Source: Moesziomyces globuligerus (Eukaryota > Basidiomycota > Ustilaginomycetes > Ustilaginales > Ustilaginaceae). From it: a stretch of 64,000 nucleotides of DNA. The number at the start of each line of letters is the position of its first letter. Position 1 is the first letter of the stretch. Shown here one piece after another: positions 31,191-40,688 of the stretch. A model generated the notes under the pieces. That model had not been told where the DNA came from. It saw only the letters and a program-made list of their open reading frames with translations, and made no database searches. The stretch spans positions 434,001-498,000 of the forward strand of contig JARVLF010000014.1 in the NCBI GenBank assembly GCA_030849465.1. The letters run 5' to 3'. Both the position numbers and the translations under genes were made by a program.

Positions 31191-33602
31191 ATGCAGTTCG
31201 ACTGGGTGCCACAGCGCGCTGCCGCCCGCAAAGCCGACACCACGATAAAGAACACCATGTCTAGTCGAGCTCCTCCACGTGCGAAAGCACCATCACCGTC
31301 TTCTAGATCATCAGGCTCTTCACCACTCTCTTCCGCGCCAGAATCCGTCCAACCTTCGCCAGATCCGCCAACGGCAACACAACAGGTCGCAACACCCCTT
31401 CGCACCGCCTCCAAGCGCACCGCTTCCGTGGCCGCCCAAAAGAGCATTCAGCAGTCCTACGCCGACTCTGACGCCTCCGATGCTGCCACTGCTCCTTTTG
31501 CTTTCAAAAAGAAACGCCCCTCTGCAGCTCGATCTCAGCGACCATCGAGCGATGCTTCGTCTTCCGCTCCCTCCTCGTCCACCTCCACCACGCCTGCCGT
31601 GTCACACAAGCGCGTCCCAACCAAAACAGCCTCTCAACAACCGTCATCCAAATCATCAGCGCCATCTGCCAAGCAAGCTCCACGCCGCTTCCAAGATGAT
31701 CAAAACATCGTCTGGGAGCTCCAGCTCGGCGCGTGCCAACAACTGCGCTACAAGGCATGGCGCAGATGCGTCCAATGCATCACAAAGCGAGCCGGAGATA
31801 CGTGTCGCTTCGCCGACTTTCGCGCTTTCCCCGTCGACTCGCTTACCAACCAGGTCATTCCGCCCGACGCGTCCCCGGCCCTCGGTGCGGCCTTCCTCTC
31901 CTCCCCCGACTCGGACGACGTCATGGTCCTCCCTGTCTCGCGTCCGCTCGACCCAGCCATGCTCGAGCAAGCTCAGGTCAACGTCGCAAGCGAACTTCTA
32001 CCTGTCCTCGTTGATGAGCTCTCCCATGCTCGGCAGCCCAATGTCTTGCGCCGGCCCCGCGAGACCACCTGCCGCCAGATGTGCGAGTTCTGCGCCACCA
32101 GCATCTTCTCCGCAAGCTGGTTCTGCCGTCGCTGCGGCAGGGAGTACTGCCCTGATTGCAAGCACAGCATCGCGCATCCCGACGATTTGGACCGCACGCT
32201 TGCAAAGAGCCTGCTGCGCTGCGACCAGTCGCAGTCGCACAGCCTCGCCGACCTCGTCCCACTCACCCGCTTCGACGAGGCCCTGCTCGAGCAGGAAGTC
32301 AGCGCCATGCGCGACATGCTCCGCAACGTCAAGCCATCGGACAATGGATCTGACCAAGCGACGCGAGCCTCCTCCGCCAATGTTGACTCCGTTCAGCCAA
32401 TCGGCGAAGCCGAGGCTGGTGTCGAGGTCGACATCAACTGGAAGGAGGTGCCATTCAGCCAGGCCGGCGTCACCGCTGACCGCGTCGTCGGGCGTCTCAA
32501 TCTGCGCACTTTCGACGGCGCCTCTTTCGACACGGAAATCTTCCGACACGAGTGGGCGCACGGCGAGCCTCTGCTGGTGCGCGGCGTCACAGATGCGATG
32601 CAGCACGCATGGGGTCCAGAAGCGCTGCAGGCGCGCTACGGTGATGACGACTGCTGGATCGTGCGATCGGATGCTGATAAGGCCGAGCCGAAGCAGGTCT
32701 CCGTCGGCGACTTCTTCGCGTCGTTTGGCAAGGACCAGGCCACCAAGGAGGCGTCGCTGGGCAAGGGAGCATGGAAGCTCAAAGATTGGCCGCCGTCGGC
32801 CGAGTTCAAGGCCGAATTCCCCGAACTCTACGACGACTTTAACCGCATCGTGCCTGCGCCCGAGTACACGACTCGCGAGGGCGTGCTGAATCTGGCGAGC
32901 TGCTATCCCGAGGCGGTGATCCAGCCGGACCTCGGCCCCAAGATGTACAATGCCTGGCCGGGCAGCGAGGCGCCGGGCGGAACGGGCACCACGAGGCTTC
33001 ATATGGATATGGCCGATGCCGTCAACATCATGCTGTATGCCTCGCCGCCGACGGAGGAGGTCGTCGAGGAGCATAGGCCGGGCGTAGCGGCGTGGGACAT
33101 CTTCCGCGCAGAGGATGCGGACCGGCTGCGCGCGTTCCTGAGGAAGGAGCATGCGCACGTCGACTTCAAGGACGATCCGATTCACATCCAGCGCTTCTTT
33201 GTCGATGCCGAGCAGCGCGTCAAGCTGTTCAAGCAGTACGGCGTGCGCAGCTGGAGGATCTACCAGAAGCAGGGCGAGGCGGTCTTCATCCCGGCAGGCT
33301 GCGCGCACCAGGTCTGCAACCTCGCAGACTGCATCAAGGTCGCGGTGGACTTTGTCAGCCCGCAGAACGTGGAGCGATGCTTCCGGCTGACCGCCGAGTT
33401 CCGCGAGCTGGTCCAGGACTACAAGAGGGCGTGGAAGGAGGACGTGCTCTCGCTCAGGACGACGCTTTGGTATGCGTGGTGCACGTACAGGCAGATGGCT
33501 GGTGCCGGCCCGAATGTATGGGCAGAGGCCAAGAGGAAGGCGAAGGCCGTGGAGGACGAGAAGCCGCAGAAGATCACACGCAGGGTGCTGCAGAGCCAGT
33601 GA
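31191..33602 (+). CDS. JmjC-domain protein, KDM3-like histone H3K9 demethylase candidate
   Basis: An 803-residue single-exon protein. The first about 160 residues are Ser/Pro-rich and disordered. Residues about 185-330 hold a Cys-rich region: a CVQCITKRAGDTCRF piece, then CEFCATSIFSASWFCRRC and CPDC (around residues 300-325), resembling the zinc region that precedes JmjC in KDM3/JHDM2 proteins. The JmjC fold covers about residues 440-755. The iron ligands expected for an active enzyme are visible: H604 and D606 in TRLHMDMADAVN, and H706 in FIPAGCAHQVCNL. The predicted activity is Fe(II)/2-oxoglutarate-dependent demethylation, most likely of H3K9. An alternative start is the ATG at 31257. Its catalytic residues appear intact. 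Confidence 0.82.
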   Translation: MQFDWVPQRAAARKADTTIKNTMSSRAPPRAKAPSPSSRSSGSSPLSSAPESVQPSPDPPTATQQVATPLRTASKRTASVAAQKSIQQSYADSDASDAATAPFAFKKKRPSAARSQRPSSDASSSAPSSSTSTTPAVSHKRVPTKTASQQPSSKSSAPSAKQAPRRFQDDQNIVWELQLGACQQLRYKAWRRCVQCITKRAGDTCRFADFRAFPVDSLTNQVIPPDASPALGAAFLSSPDSDDVMVLPVSRPLDPAMLEQAQVNVASELLPVLVDELSHARQPNVLRRPRETTCRQMCEFCATSIFSASWFCRRCGREYCPDCKHSIAHPDDLDRTLAKSLLRCDQSQSHSLADLVPLTRFDEALLEQEVSAMRDMLRNVKPSDNGSDQATRASSANVDSVQPIGEAEAGVEVDINWKEVPFSQAGVTADRVVGRLNLRTFDGASFDTEIFRHEWAHGEPLLVRGVTDAMQHAWGPEALQARYGDDDCWIVRSDADKAEPKQVSVGDFFASFGKDQATKEASLGKGAWKLKDWPPSAEFKAEFPELYDDFNRIVPAPEYTTREGVLNLASCYPEAVIQPDLGPKMYNAWPGSEAPGGTGTTRLHMDMADAVNIMLYASPPTEEVVEEHRPGVAAWDIFRAEDADRLRAFLRKEHAHVDFKDDPIHIQRFFVDAEQRVKLFKQYGVRSWRIYQKQGEAVFIPAGCAHQVCNLADCIKVAVDFVSPQNVERCFRLTAEFRELVQDYKRAWKEDVLSLRTTLWYAWCTYRQMAGAGPNVWAEAKRKAKAVEDEKPQKITRRVLQSQ

Positions 33603-34044
33603 CCGTAGCCACGGCGACGGCGCCAGGCAAGCTCGAAGTCACACGTTCCCTTTACGAAACGCCTAGCCTTATCCTCAGACGTATCTGGCTGCGAGTGTCA
33701 GTCTTTTGTCAATCCCACCACTTTCAAGGTGATCAGAGTGAAGCACTGCGGAGAGAGGCAGCGGTGGTGTGCGAGAGGTGGAGTGGATCGGGCGGAAGGG
33801 GTTGGCCGATGGTACCGATATGATTGGGTGGAGGATGACGTGCGATCGCGCCAGGACGAGCACTTTGTGGTGGTGAGTTGGTCTGAGCGTTGTATTCAAG
33901 TCTTTTCACGAATAGAAATGTTTGTAATGGTTCTTTTTTAGCAGTAATGAGGTGGAGAGCTGGGGGGTGCTCGAGCCAACCGCTGGTGGTTGAGGTACAG
34001 AAGATGGAGTTCTTCATCTCGATACTTGTTTCTGGGTTTCCAGC
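33603..34044. other. intergenic region upstream of FKBP12
   Basis: About 440 bp between two rightward genes. An acceptor-like TTTCCAG lies directly before the first ATG of the next gene (34045), which raises the possibility of an intron in the 5' leader. Confidence 0.4.
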
Positions 34045-34549
34045 ATGACTCTTCGTACGATTGGCACGATTCGAGGCTTTTCCACTACGGTTCGCAAGAT
34101 GGTTCAGATCGAGCGTATTTCTGCCGGTGATGGCACCAACTTCCCCAAGCGCGGCGATACCGTGACCATGCACTACACCGGTACGCTCGCCGCAAACGGT
34201 AAGGAGTTCGACTCTTCGCGCAAGCCTGGTCGCGGTCCCTTCCAGACCGCCATCGGTGTCGGTCGTGTCATCCAGGGTTGGGATCAGGGCGTTCCTCAGC
34301 TCAGCCTCGGCGAACGCGCCAAACTCATCATCCCCGCCAACGAGGGCTACGGCGCTGACGGCGCCGCTGGCGTCATCCCCCCCAACGCAGACCTCATCTT
34401 CGACGTCGAACTCCTCGCCATCAACGGCAAGAAGGGTAAGCACTTTCCCCCCCCCTGCCTTCCAAACAGATGAGCAAATTTTCCCCTCCAAGCCAAACAA
34501 TGAAATCTCACCAAGACCTTCTATATCTTGCTCGTCGAAAACAGCTTAA
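34045..34549 (+). CDS. FPR1: FKBP12-type peptidyl-prolyl isomerase, with possible mitochondrial N-terminal extension
   Basis: Exon 1 is 34045-34435 and the last exon is 34545-34549, just two nucleotides of coding plus TAA. The intron starts GTAAGC and ends AACAG, and joining gives the family ending INGKKA. The core from M at 34099 (MVQIERISAGDG, 113 residues) is a full FKBP12 domain: GDTVTMHYTGTL, KEFDSSRKPGRGPF, GVGRVIQGWDQGV, and LIIPANEGYG, including the aromatic pocket residues (Y, F, D, W) that bind FK506/rapamycin. From the upstream ATG at 34045 the protein gains MTLRTIGTIRGFSTTVRK, an Arg/Ser/Thr-rich, acid-free leader of mitochondrial type (131 residues in total). Cytosolic and mitochondrial forms could come from the two starts. 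Without the intron the frame would run on to 34473 with an unlikely proline-rich tail. Confidence 0.88.
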
Positions 34550-35159
34550 AGTTATTCCCCCACTTCATAAGAAACGCCAGGATGGAATCAGTCCCTTCCC
34601 CCAACCCTTGCTCATCTTGCTCAATCTCAAACCACCTCCCTTTTCCTCACACTCTCTCGGCGACTGATTACCTTACGCACTGCGGCTGAGAAAGTGGATC
34701 TGGATCGGATTACGCGGAACCAATCTGGCCCCACCCGGAGTGAACGGTGAGGGGACGCATACGGGGGCTACATGAAAAGAAAAAAGAACCTCGTCATCGC
34801 CATCAGCAGCGTGACGGCGTGGAGGCATTGTACAGGGGATCACGACCGAGACAAGGAGGAGTCCAAAGGAAAGGCGACAGAGCCGAGAGTCGGAGAGGGA
34901 GAGGTCAGGAACAAGTACACAAAGGATCGTCGTAGGTGGTCGTCAAAATAGCGAAGGCTAGCCTTTAAAAAGGCTAGCGAGTTGTTCGGTTGAGCGAGCA
35001 TTGAGCACGCAAAGGAAAGGGGGGAAGCAGGTATCGTCTCTGGCACACTTTGGCCATTGACCAGCTCGCGCTGGTGCACAGCCCAAGAGCCTCGAGATGG
35101 GTGGTGTGACGCATCCCCCGCGCTTTGCGCACATGGCTGGCCCGGCAGAAGCAAGCGCT
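34550..35159. other. convergent intergenic region
   Basis: About 610 bp between the FKBP12 gene and the end of the Bqt4-like gene. It contains a perfect hairpin-forming palindrome at 34957-34978. No gene is supported. Confidence 0.5.
34957..34978. repeat. perfect 10-bp-arm inverted repeat
   Basis: GCTAGCCTTT and its reverse complement are separated by two A. It lies about 180 bp past the stop codon of the leftward Bqt4-like gene, so it would be in its 3' UTR or terminator, or at a protein-binding site. Confidence 0.85.
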
Positions 35160-36575
35160 TTACCAGGGCAGCATGGAAGCGAGCTGACCGCCGAGCTGAC
35201 CACCAAACTGCTGCAAGTTCTGCAGGCCCAGCGTCTGCAGACTCGTCTGGAGCGTCTGGAGCGCCAGGTCCGGGTCACCGCCCGAGATCCACGCCAGCGC
35301 ACCGGCACCGACGGCACCGGCTGCGGCGACGACGCTCGCCGTGGTCGCAATGGGCCTCTTGCGTGCGACGCGCGTGCCCCTGCGGAAGGCCCTGACCACA
35401 CGGCCCGACTCGGCGTAGTCGTCGTCGTCGGCCATGAGGTCCAACTCGGCCGTCGGCCGGTCGTTGACCGCGCGCCTCTTCTGGCCGCGGCTGGTCTTGG
35501 CCGCCGCGGTGGCCGACTTGGTGATGCCGGCGGCGAGCGCCTTTGCCTCCTCGATCTGCGCCTCGATCTCGGCCTGCGAGAGCGCAGCGGGGATGCCGTT
35601 CGCAGCGGGCTCGATGGTCGTCTCGACGTTGACCTGCGCAATCGTGCCGTCGGCGTTCTCGATGCGCGTCACCTTCTGCACCATCCGGGGCGAGTCCGCC
35701 TCGGCGCCCGCCGCCGCCGCCGCTGCTGCTGCGGCCGAGGTGCGCTGACGCTTGCGCGGCGTCTTGACCTCGGTCGTCGAGGCCGAGGTCAGGATGGGCG
35801 TGCCGCCGTCCTCGGCGTGCTCGGCCGTAGCCTGGATGAGCGGCAGCGCAAACTTGGCGATGCCGTAGTCCTCGGCGACGTCGGCGGCGTCTTCGGCGGG
35901 GATCCAGGTGCCCTGGAGACGGACGCCCGTGCTGCCCTCGGGAAGCACACGGATCTGCTTGTCGCCCGCTGCGGACTCGGAGTCGGTGAGCGCGTCCTTC
36001 TTGGGCGTTTCGGGAGTCTTGCGAGGACGGCCGCGCTTCTTGGGCGTCTCGGGCGCCTTGACGTCCTCAAAGATGTAGCCGCCGTTGGCGCGGTTGGTGT
36101 CGTACTTGGCGTCGAGGAACTGCATCTCGGCGGCCTCGGCGGTGCCGTCAGCAAAGGGGAAGGCGAGGCGGAACATGGACGAGGCGGCCATGGCGTTGGT
36201 GTCGAAGCGCTTGAGCAGGAAGGCGTGGTCCTGGCCGTTGACGGTAGGCAGCTTGACGCGGCCGATGATGATGTTGTGGCCTTCGCGCTTGATGGTCTGG
36301 AGCTTGACGACGGCCTCGTCGACCTCTTTCAGACGCGGGTTCTTCTTGGTGGGCAGCTTGGGACGGGCGAGGTCGGACTTGGCCTCCTTGGCCTCCTTGG
36401 CTTGCTTGGCAAGGGCAGCGGCGGCATCCTTCTCCTTCTTGGTCTTGCGCGGGGAAGCCGAGGGCGAAGCGGGGGGCGCTGTGGAGGCGTTGGAGGCGAC
36501 CGAGGAGGAGCGGGCGCGTCGAGGAGTCGACTTGCGCGTGGGCGTCGACTTGCGGGCGGTAGACGCAGCAGGCAT
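35160..36575 (-). CDS. Bqt4-like inner nuclear membrane protein with APSES/KilA-N-type domain
   Basis: A 471-residue single-exon protein. After a basic Ser/Thr-rich N terminus and a charged helix come RPKLPTKKNPRL and the domain with GHNIIIGRVKLP, AFLLKRFDTNAMAASSMFR, and LAFPFADGTAEAAEMQFL. Later GTWIPAEDAADVAEDYGI follows. This combination (an APSES-like domain split by a basic insert KKRGRPRKTPETPKK) is what I recognise in Schizosaccharomyces Bqt4, which anchors telomeres at the nuclear envelope. A single hydrophobic segment near the C terminus (ASVVAAAGAVGAGALAWI, around residues 410-430) fits tail anchoring in the inner nuclear membrane. The alternative is an MBF/APSES transcription factor, but the tail helix and KRFDTNAMAASSMF motif favour Bqt4. 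Confidence 0.75.
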   Translation of the reverse strand: MPAASTARKSTPTRKSTPRRARSSSVASNASTAPPASPSASPRKTKKEKDAAAALAKQAKEAKEAKSDLARPKLPTKKNPRLKEVDEAVVKLQTIKREGHNIIIGRVKLPTVNGQDHAFLLKRFDTNAMAASSMFRLAFPFADGTAEAAEMQFLDAKYDTNRANGGYIFEDVKAPETPKKRGRPRKTPETPKKDALTDSESAAGDKQIRVLPEGSTGVRLQGTWIPAEDAADVAEDYGIAKFALPLIQATAEHAEDGGTPILTSASTTEVKTPRKRQRTSAAAAAAAAAGAEADSPRMVQKVTRIENADGTIAQVNVETTIEPAANGIPAALSQAEIEAQIEEAKALAAGITKSATAAAKTSRGQKRRAVNDRPTAELDLMADDDDYAESGRVVRAFRRGTRVARKRPIATTASVVAAAGAVGAGALAWISGGDPDLALQTLQTSLQTLGLQNLQQFGGQLGGQLASMLPW

Positions 36576-36960
36576 GGCGATTGAAAAGCGCGGTTGCGGC
36601 GACGAACGGAGGCGAGAGGAGATGCGGGTCTAGCGACAGGGTTCGGTTCACTTGACGCGACGCTTTGCGATGATGAAGGCGAAAAGGAAAGGTGGGAGGA
36701 GAGCGGAAGGGAGGGGAGGAGACGCGGAAGCGAGCGGGAAAGATGGAAGTCGGGAGATGGGAAGCGGCAGAGTGCGAAAGCGAGGATGAGGGCTGGATGC
36801 CGGTGCGGACAGGCGCGTGTCACGGTGGGGATCAAATATACAATACTGTAAGTTGCTCTACGGGCGCTGCGAGCGAGGGCGTTTAAAAAAGCCAACACGC
36901 TGCAAGAGTGCCTCGCTCTCGGGGCTTGGATCGCGTCAGACCCTCCTCACCCTCTGACCA

Positions 36961-36990
36961 TGCTGTGCTGTGCTGTGCTGTGCTGTGCTG
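36961..36990. repeat. TGCTG pentamer tandem repeat, six copies
   Basis: Six perfect head-to-tail copies lie about 390 bp upstream of the Bqt4-like start codon. Confidence 0.9.
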
Positions 36991-38031
36991 AGCTGCCGCC
37001 AAATCTAGATTCGACACGCCATTTTTTCGGCTCTCCGCTCGGCGTGTGTACTGTATTTTGCGAGCGTGTTAGTTGACGGCCACACACACCGCGCACCGCT
37101 GGGCGGCTCCACAACACAGTGTTGCTCTCGGGCTCGAATTGGCAGTCCGCCGCTGCCCCAAAGTTGAGCGCGTTTCTATTCAGCAGACACGTTTCAACTT
37201 GGCGAGCGGAGAGGAGCTACACCCGTGCGAGAAATCTGCGTCGAGAAATTGAAATTGGACCGAGACCATCGCTCCGATCGCGGTTGCCCCGATGGCTTGA
37301 TGCTTATTCACAGTACACCGTGTGAGATTGAAGGGCGCGTTCTGGGAGCTCCCAGCGCTGATTGGCTTTCGAGCTGCACCAATGATGAGCTTGGCTGGGC
37401 GACGAATGCATCTGTTTGCAGCGCTGCACAGCTAAGCAGGGTCTTGTGGGTGCCTCCTTGCTATGATCACCTCCGCATTCGATCGCACGTCCAGGTGCGG
37501 ATGTCAGACGTATGCCTGCATGCTGGCAGTACTGGAGAGATCAGATGGCGGCGCGAGACGGAGCGCAGTGCCATAGACTAGTCCTACTCGGTCGAGTGTG
37601 CTTGGTCACGCTCAGGTAGTGCTGGCCTGCGCCACTGGACGGAGAGCATCCAGTTCGTGTCAGTGTGTGTCGCTGCCCACTCTAGCCATAGTCGAGGCTG
37701 CTGCCAGCAATCCACTCAAGCTAAGGCGAGGGCGGGTCGGCTGTTCCGCGAAACGTGTGTGGGTCCTCACAGTCAGCCTCAGAGGTCGCGTCGAGTGAGA
37801 GACTGATTCAGAGCCGCAACCTGAGGAGGTCACGGCAGCCGGATCACCCGCTTTCATCCGCCGCCGCCGCGCCCACAGTCAGTGAGTCGTGCGCGAATTC
37901 AGGTGCAATGCATCGGCAGATCCGCCTGGGCGTCTCAACGTGCTCGACCCCTGCGCGACCGTCATGCACCGCACGCACCCTGCCTCGAAGCGGTCGAGCT
38001 CTAAGCGCGCACTGTACTGGAGCCCGGCACC

Positions 38032-38053
38032 GCCAGCCAGCCAGCCAGCCAGC
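38032..38053. repeat. CCAG tetramer tandem repeat
   Basis: About five and a half copies of CCAG lie in the region between the Bqt4-like gene and MAF1. Confidence 0.85.
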
Positions 38054-38862
38054 TATCACAATGCAGTCTGCGCCGCTACCTTGCCCCTTGACCACCACTC
38101 AAGACTGACACGAGCTCAACGAGATCATCGCGATTGACGCGATACGTCCCATCTCTTCCCATCTCGGGCACCCAATCCAGGCGTGTTCGGCGATCCCACT
38201 TCCAACCCACAACCTCCTTCGCGGGCCGACTTGCGCGATCCACGCGTAGGGTCTCTGTCCCCACCCATATCTCCGAATCTCCCTTGCCCAGCGCAATCCG
38301 CTGATCCAACGCAAGCTTCGTCGGAGTGCCTCACAAGCCTCTCTGATCCGGACCGCTCGATTGATCGTTCAATCACTTATCTACCAGAGCTAACCTGCTG
38401 AGCATAGGCGTGAGTATTTCCCTTTGGGCCCGTCTTTTCTTCTCAATTCTCGCTTCGCAGCTGCCGTTCTGGCCGCCACCTTGCGCTTCTCGGTGCAGTC
38501 TCGCTCGCTCCATTTGTCGCAGCTTTGGACCGAGCTTCGGTCCAGGCATCCCTCTAGCTGCGATAACTGCTCCCGAGCGCGGAGCATCCGGGAACGCTCG
38601 ATACTAGGTGGCCAGGGGTGCTTGCATCGAGCCCCATTTGTACTCCATCCTGGCTATGCAGCATGGTCTTTTCGCACCCTCGCCTCCTCGGTATAAATCA
38701 ACAGCGCTTGCTGACGTTTATCTGTCATGTTCCCCCGTCTTGGCTCGTCACCTTTCTTGTCCCTTCTTGTTTGCCTTGCCGTTTTTCCTCTCCATGTGCG
38801 ATGCCTCGTTCCGACTCACCCTTGCGCTGCCTTGATCCTCCAACAGTTGGCCCTTTGACACG

Positions 38863-40506
38863 ATGAAATATCTCGAGTATCCCGAGCTCGAGCTTCTCTC
38901 GAGGGCACTCACCTTCGAGTCCGCCGAATGCAAGGTCTTCACCCGCATGGAGGCCTACTCGTGCAAGACCGTCTCAAAGGAGAAGCGCCTGCTGAAGAAC
39001 CTCGAGTCCACCTACCTCAGCAGCGCCTCCACCTCTCCCCCCGACTATCTCGAAGAGGCGCTCGCTTCGCCCTTCGGCCGTCTCGACCAAGCTTCAGCGC
39101 GCAAGACCCTCTTTTTGCTCATCGCCACGCTCAATGTTGCTTTCCCCGACCACGACTTCAGCGAGGTCAACCCGGCCGACTTCCGCAAGGAAAACAGCCC
39201 GGCCATGGTTCTCAACTCGCTCAGCACCACTCTGCTCAGCCTCAAGACGTCGTCCAACGCGCCGAGGTCCTACAGCTCCTTTCCGGGCTCCTTTGAAGAA
39301 CCCAGCTTTGCGCTCGGCTCCACAGGCGGCTCGCCTGGATCAGCCGCCGCCAACACCGCGTCCTTACCGCCGCTCATCACCCATCCCGCCCTCTCGCACA
39401 TCCTCGACGACATCATGAACGTCTCCGACTGTGAGGTCTACACATTCCATCCCGACATGGACTCGGACCCGCACGCCAGTGCAGAGCCCGAGGAGGAAGG
39501 CGATCTGGGCGACGACGATCCCTACGATGACGAAGAGTACTGGGACGGCGACAGCCCCGCCATGCGTGGCCGCGAAGACACTCCGCGAGCTCGCACGATG
39601 ATGGCCGACGACGATGAAGAGATGGTCGACGCGCCCATGTTCGACGAAGACGTCTACGGAGACGGTCTCGGCGGTGCAAAGCAGGCCTCGCATCCCATCG
39701 CCACCATTGGCCCGGACGGCAACGTGGTGCTCTCGCACACTGGCTTTGACAGCAAGAGGCGTTCTTCGATGGAGTCCTCGAGCCTCACCTCGTATTCTTC
39801 CTACCACGACTCGAGCTTGGACGAGGAAGTGGATGACCTCGACGGCACCGGTGCCGGTCTGCTCTGGTCGACGTTTGCCTTTTTCTACAACCGCAAGATG
39901 AAGCGCATCCTCTTTGTCTCGGTGTGGAGCCGCAAGAACGCCCGCTTTGGCATGCCCACCTCTCACTGGGCGTACGCGCAACCTCCGCCCGTTCTCAGCG
40001 CCTCTCTCGGCTCGCCGCACGGCCACTTTGGACGCTTTGCCGCTCCCGCTTCAACACCCGTCCGACAGCGCTCGTCTTCGGCCTCCAAGAAGCAGCAGAC
40101 TGCAGGAGCGCCGCCCACGGCTGCTGCGCCCACGCTGGCCAAGCGCGCCATCGCCAGGACCGATTCGACAGGCTCGCTCAAGCGCGCAGGCAGGCCAGGA
40201 CACATCCGTGCCAACTCGGGCAGTCCGGCTCCCTCGTCGCTTTCGCCCTTCCCGCACGCGTCGCCGCGCGCGGTGCGCACCACGGATCCGATGGACAGCG
40301 TGGTGATCGTCGACGCAAGGAGGGACATCACTTCGCTCGATGCCGCGCTGCTCAGCGCAAGTGCCCCTCCGACCGCAAGCGCCGGAGTGGGTGCGAGCTT
40401 GCAGTCCACCAAGCGGGCCACCCGCACCTCGGTGCGCGGCAAACGCGCGTCCGACACCTCGGCTAGCACCTTTGACCAGAAGCGCGTCAAGAAGCAGACC
40501 GCTTAG
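38863..40506 (+). CDS. MAF1: RNA polymerase III repressor Maf1
   Basis: A 547-residue single-exon protein. The start MKYLEYPELELLSRALTF is the canonical Maf1 opening, followed by ECKVFTRMEAYSCK and KTLFLLIATLNVAFPDHDFS. A long acidic/Ser-rich linker follows (residues about 140-320), then GAGLLWSTFAFFYNRKMKRILFVSVWSRKN, the conserved C-terminal half, and a disordered tail with basic patches. Maf1 binds Pol III and blocks initiation under stress or TOR inhibition. The linker's SP/RxxS sites and basic tail are consistent with control by phosphorylation and nuclear import. The tail is longer than in yeast or man. It is convergent with PUS7 (gap 182 bp). Confidence 0.93.
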   Translation: MKYLEYPELELLSRALTFESAECKVFTRMEAYSCKTVSKEKRLLKNLESTYLSSASTSPPDYLEEALASPFGRLDQASARKTLFLLIATLNVAFPDHDFSEVNPADFRKENSPAMVLNSLSTTLLSLKTSSNAPRSYSSFPGSFEEPSFALGSTGGSPGSAAANTASLPPLITHPALSHILDDIMNVSDCEVYTFHPDMDSDPHASAEPEEEGDLGDDDPYDDEEYWDGDSPAMRGREDTPRARTMMADDDEEMVDAPMFDEDVYGDGLGGAKQASHPIATIGPDGNVVLSHTGFDSKRRSSMESSSLTSYSSYHDSSLDEEVDDLDGTGAGLLWSTFAFFYNRKMKRILFVSVWSRKNARFGMPTSHWAYAQPPPVLSASLGSPHGHFGRFAAPASTPVRQRSSSASKKQQTAGAPPTAAAPTLAKRAIARTDSTGSLKRAGRPGHIRANSGSPAPSSLSPFPHASPRAVRTTDPMDSVVIVDARRDITSLDAALLSASAPPTASAGVGASLQSTKRATRTSVRGKRASDTSASTFDQKRVKKQTA

Positions 40507-40688
40507 CGCCGCGCCACGCCAGGCATTGCGAATGTGGTGCCTTGGCTCACGGTCCTTTCTGTGTCAAGTTGACTTTTGTATTTGTACGTCTCTCCGGCAA
40601 CGCTGCGGTTCTCTCCTGAGTGAGTGAGATGCGGGCTAGGACGTGAGGCAAGAGTGGTCAAGTTTCGATTCTTATGAGGGAGGTGGGG

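Larger units (their letters stand above)
36576..38862. other. 2.3 kb intergenic region between Bqt4-like and MAF1
   Basis: It holds the divergent promoters of both genes. It contains a TGCTG pentamer repeat (36961-36990) and a CCAG repeat (38032-38053). A donor-like GTGAGT at 38410 and an acceptor-like CAACAG at 38841-38846 may bound an intron in the MAF1 5' leader. No coding frame is supported. Confidence 0.45.

Noticed and set aside
35097..36584. Antisense frame of 495 codons opposite the Bqt4-like gene
   Set aside because: Gly/Arg/Val-rich shadow frame caused by high GC3; the Bqt4-like protein on the minus strand has recognisable motifs.
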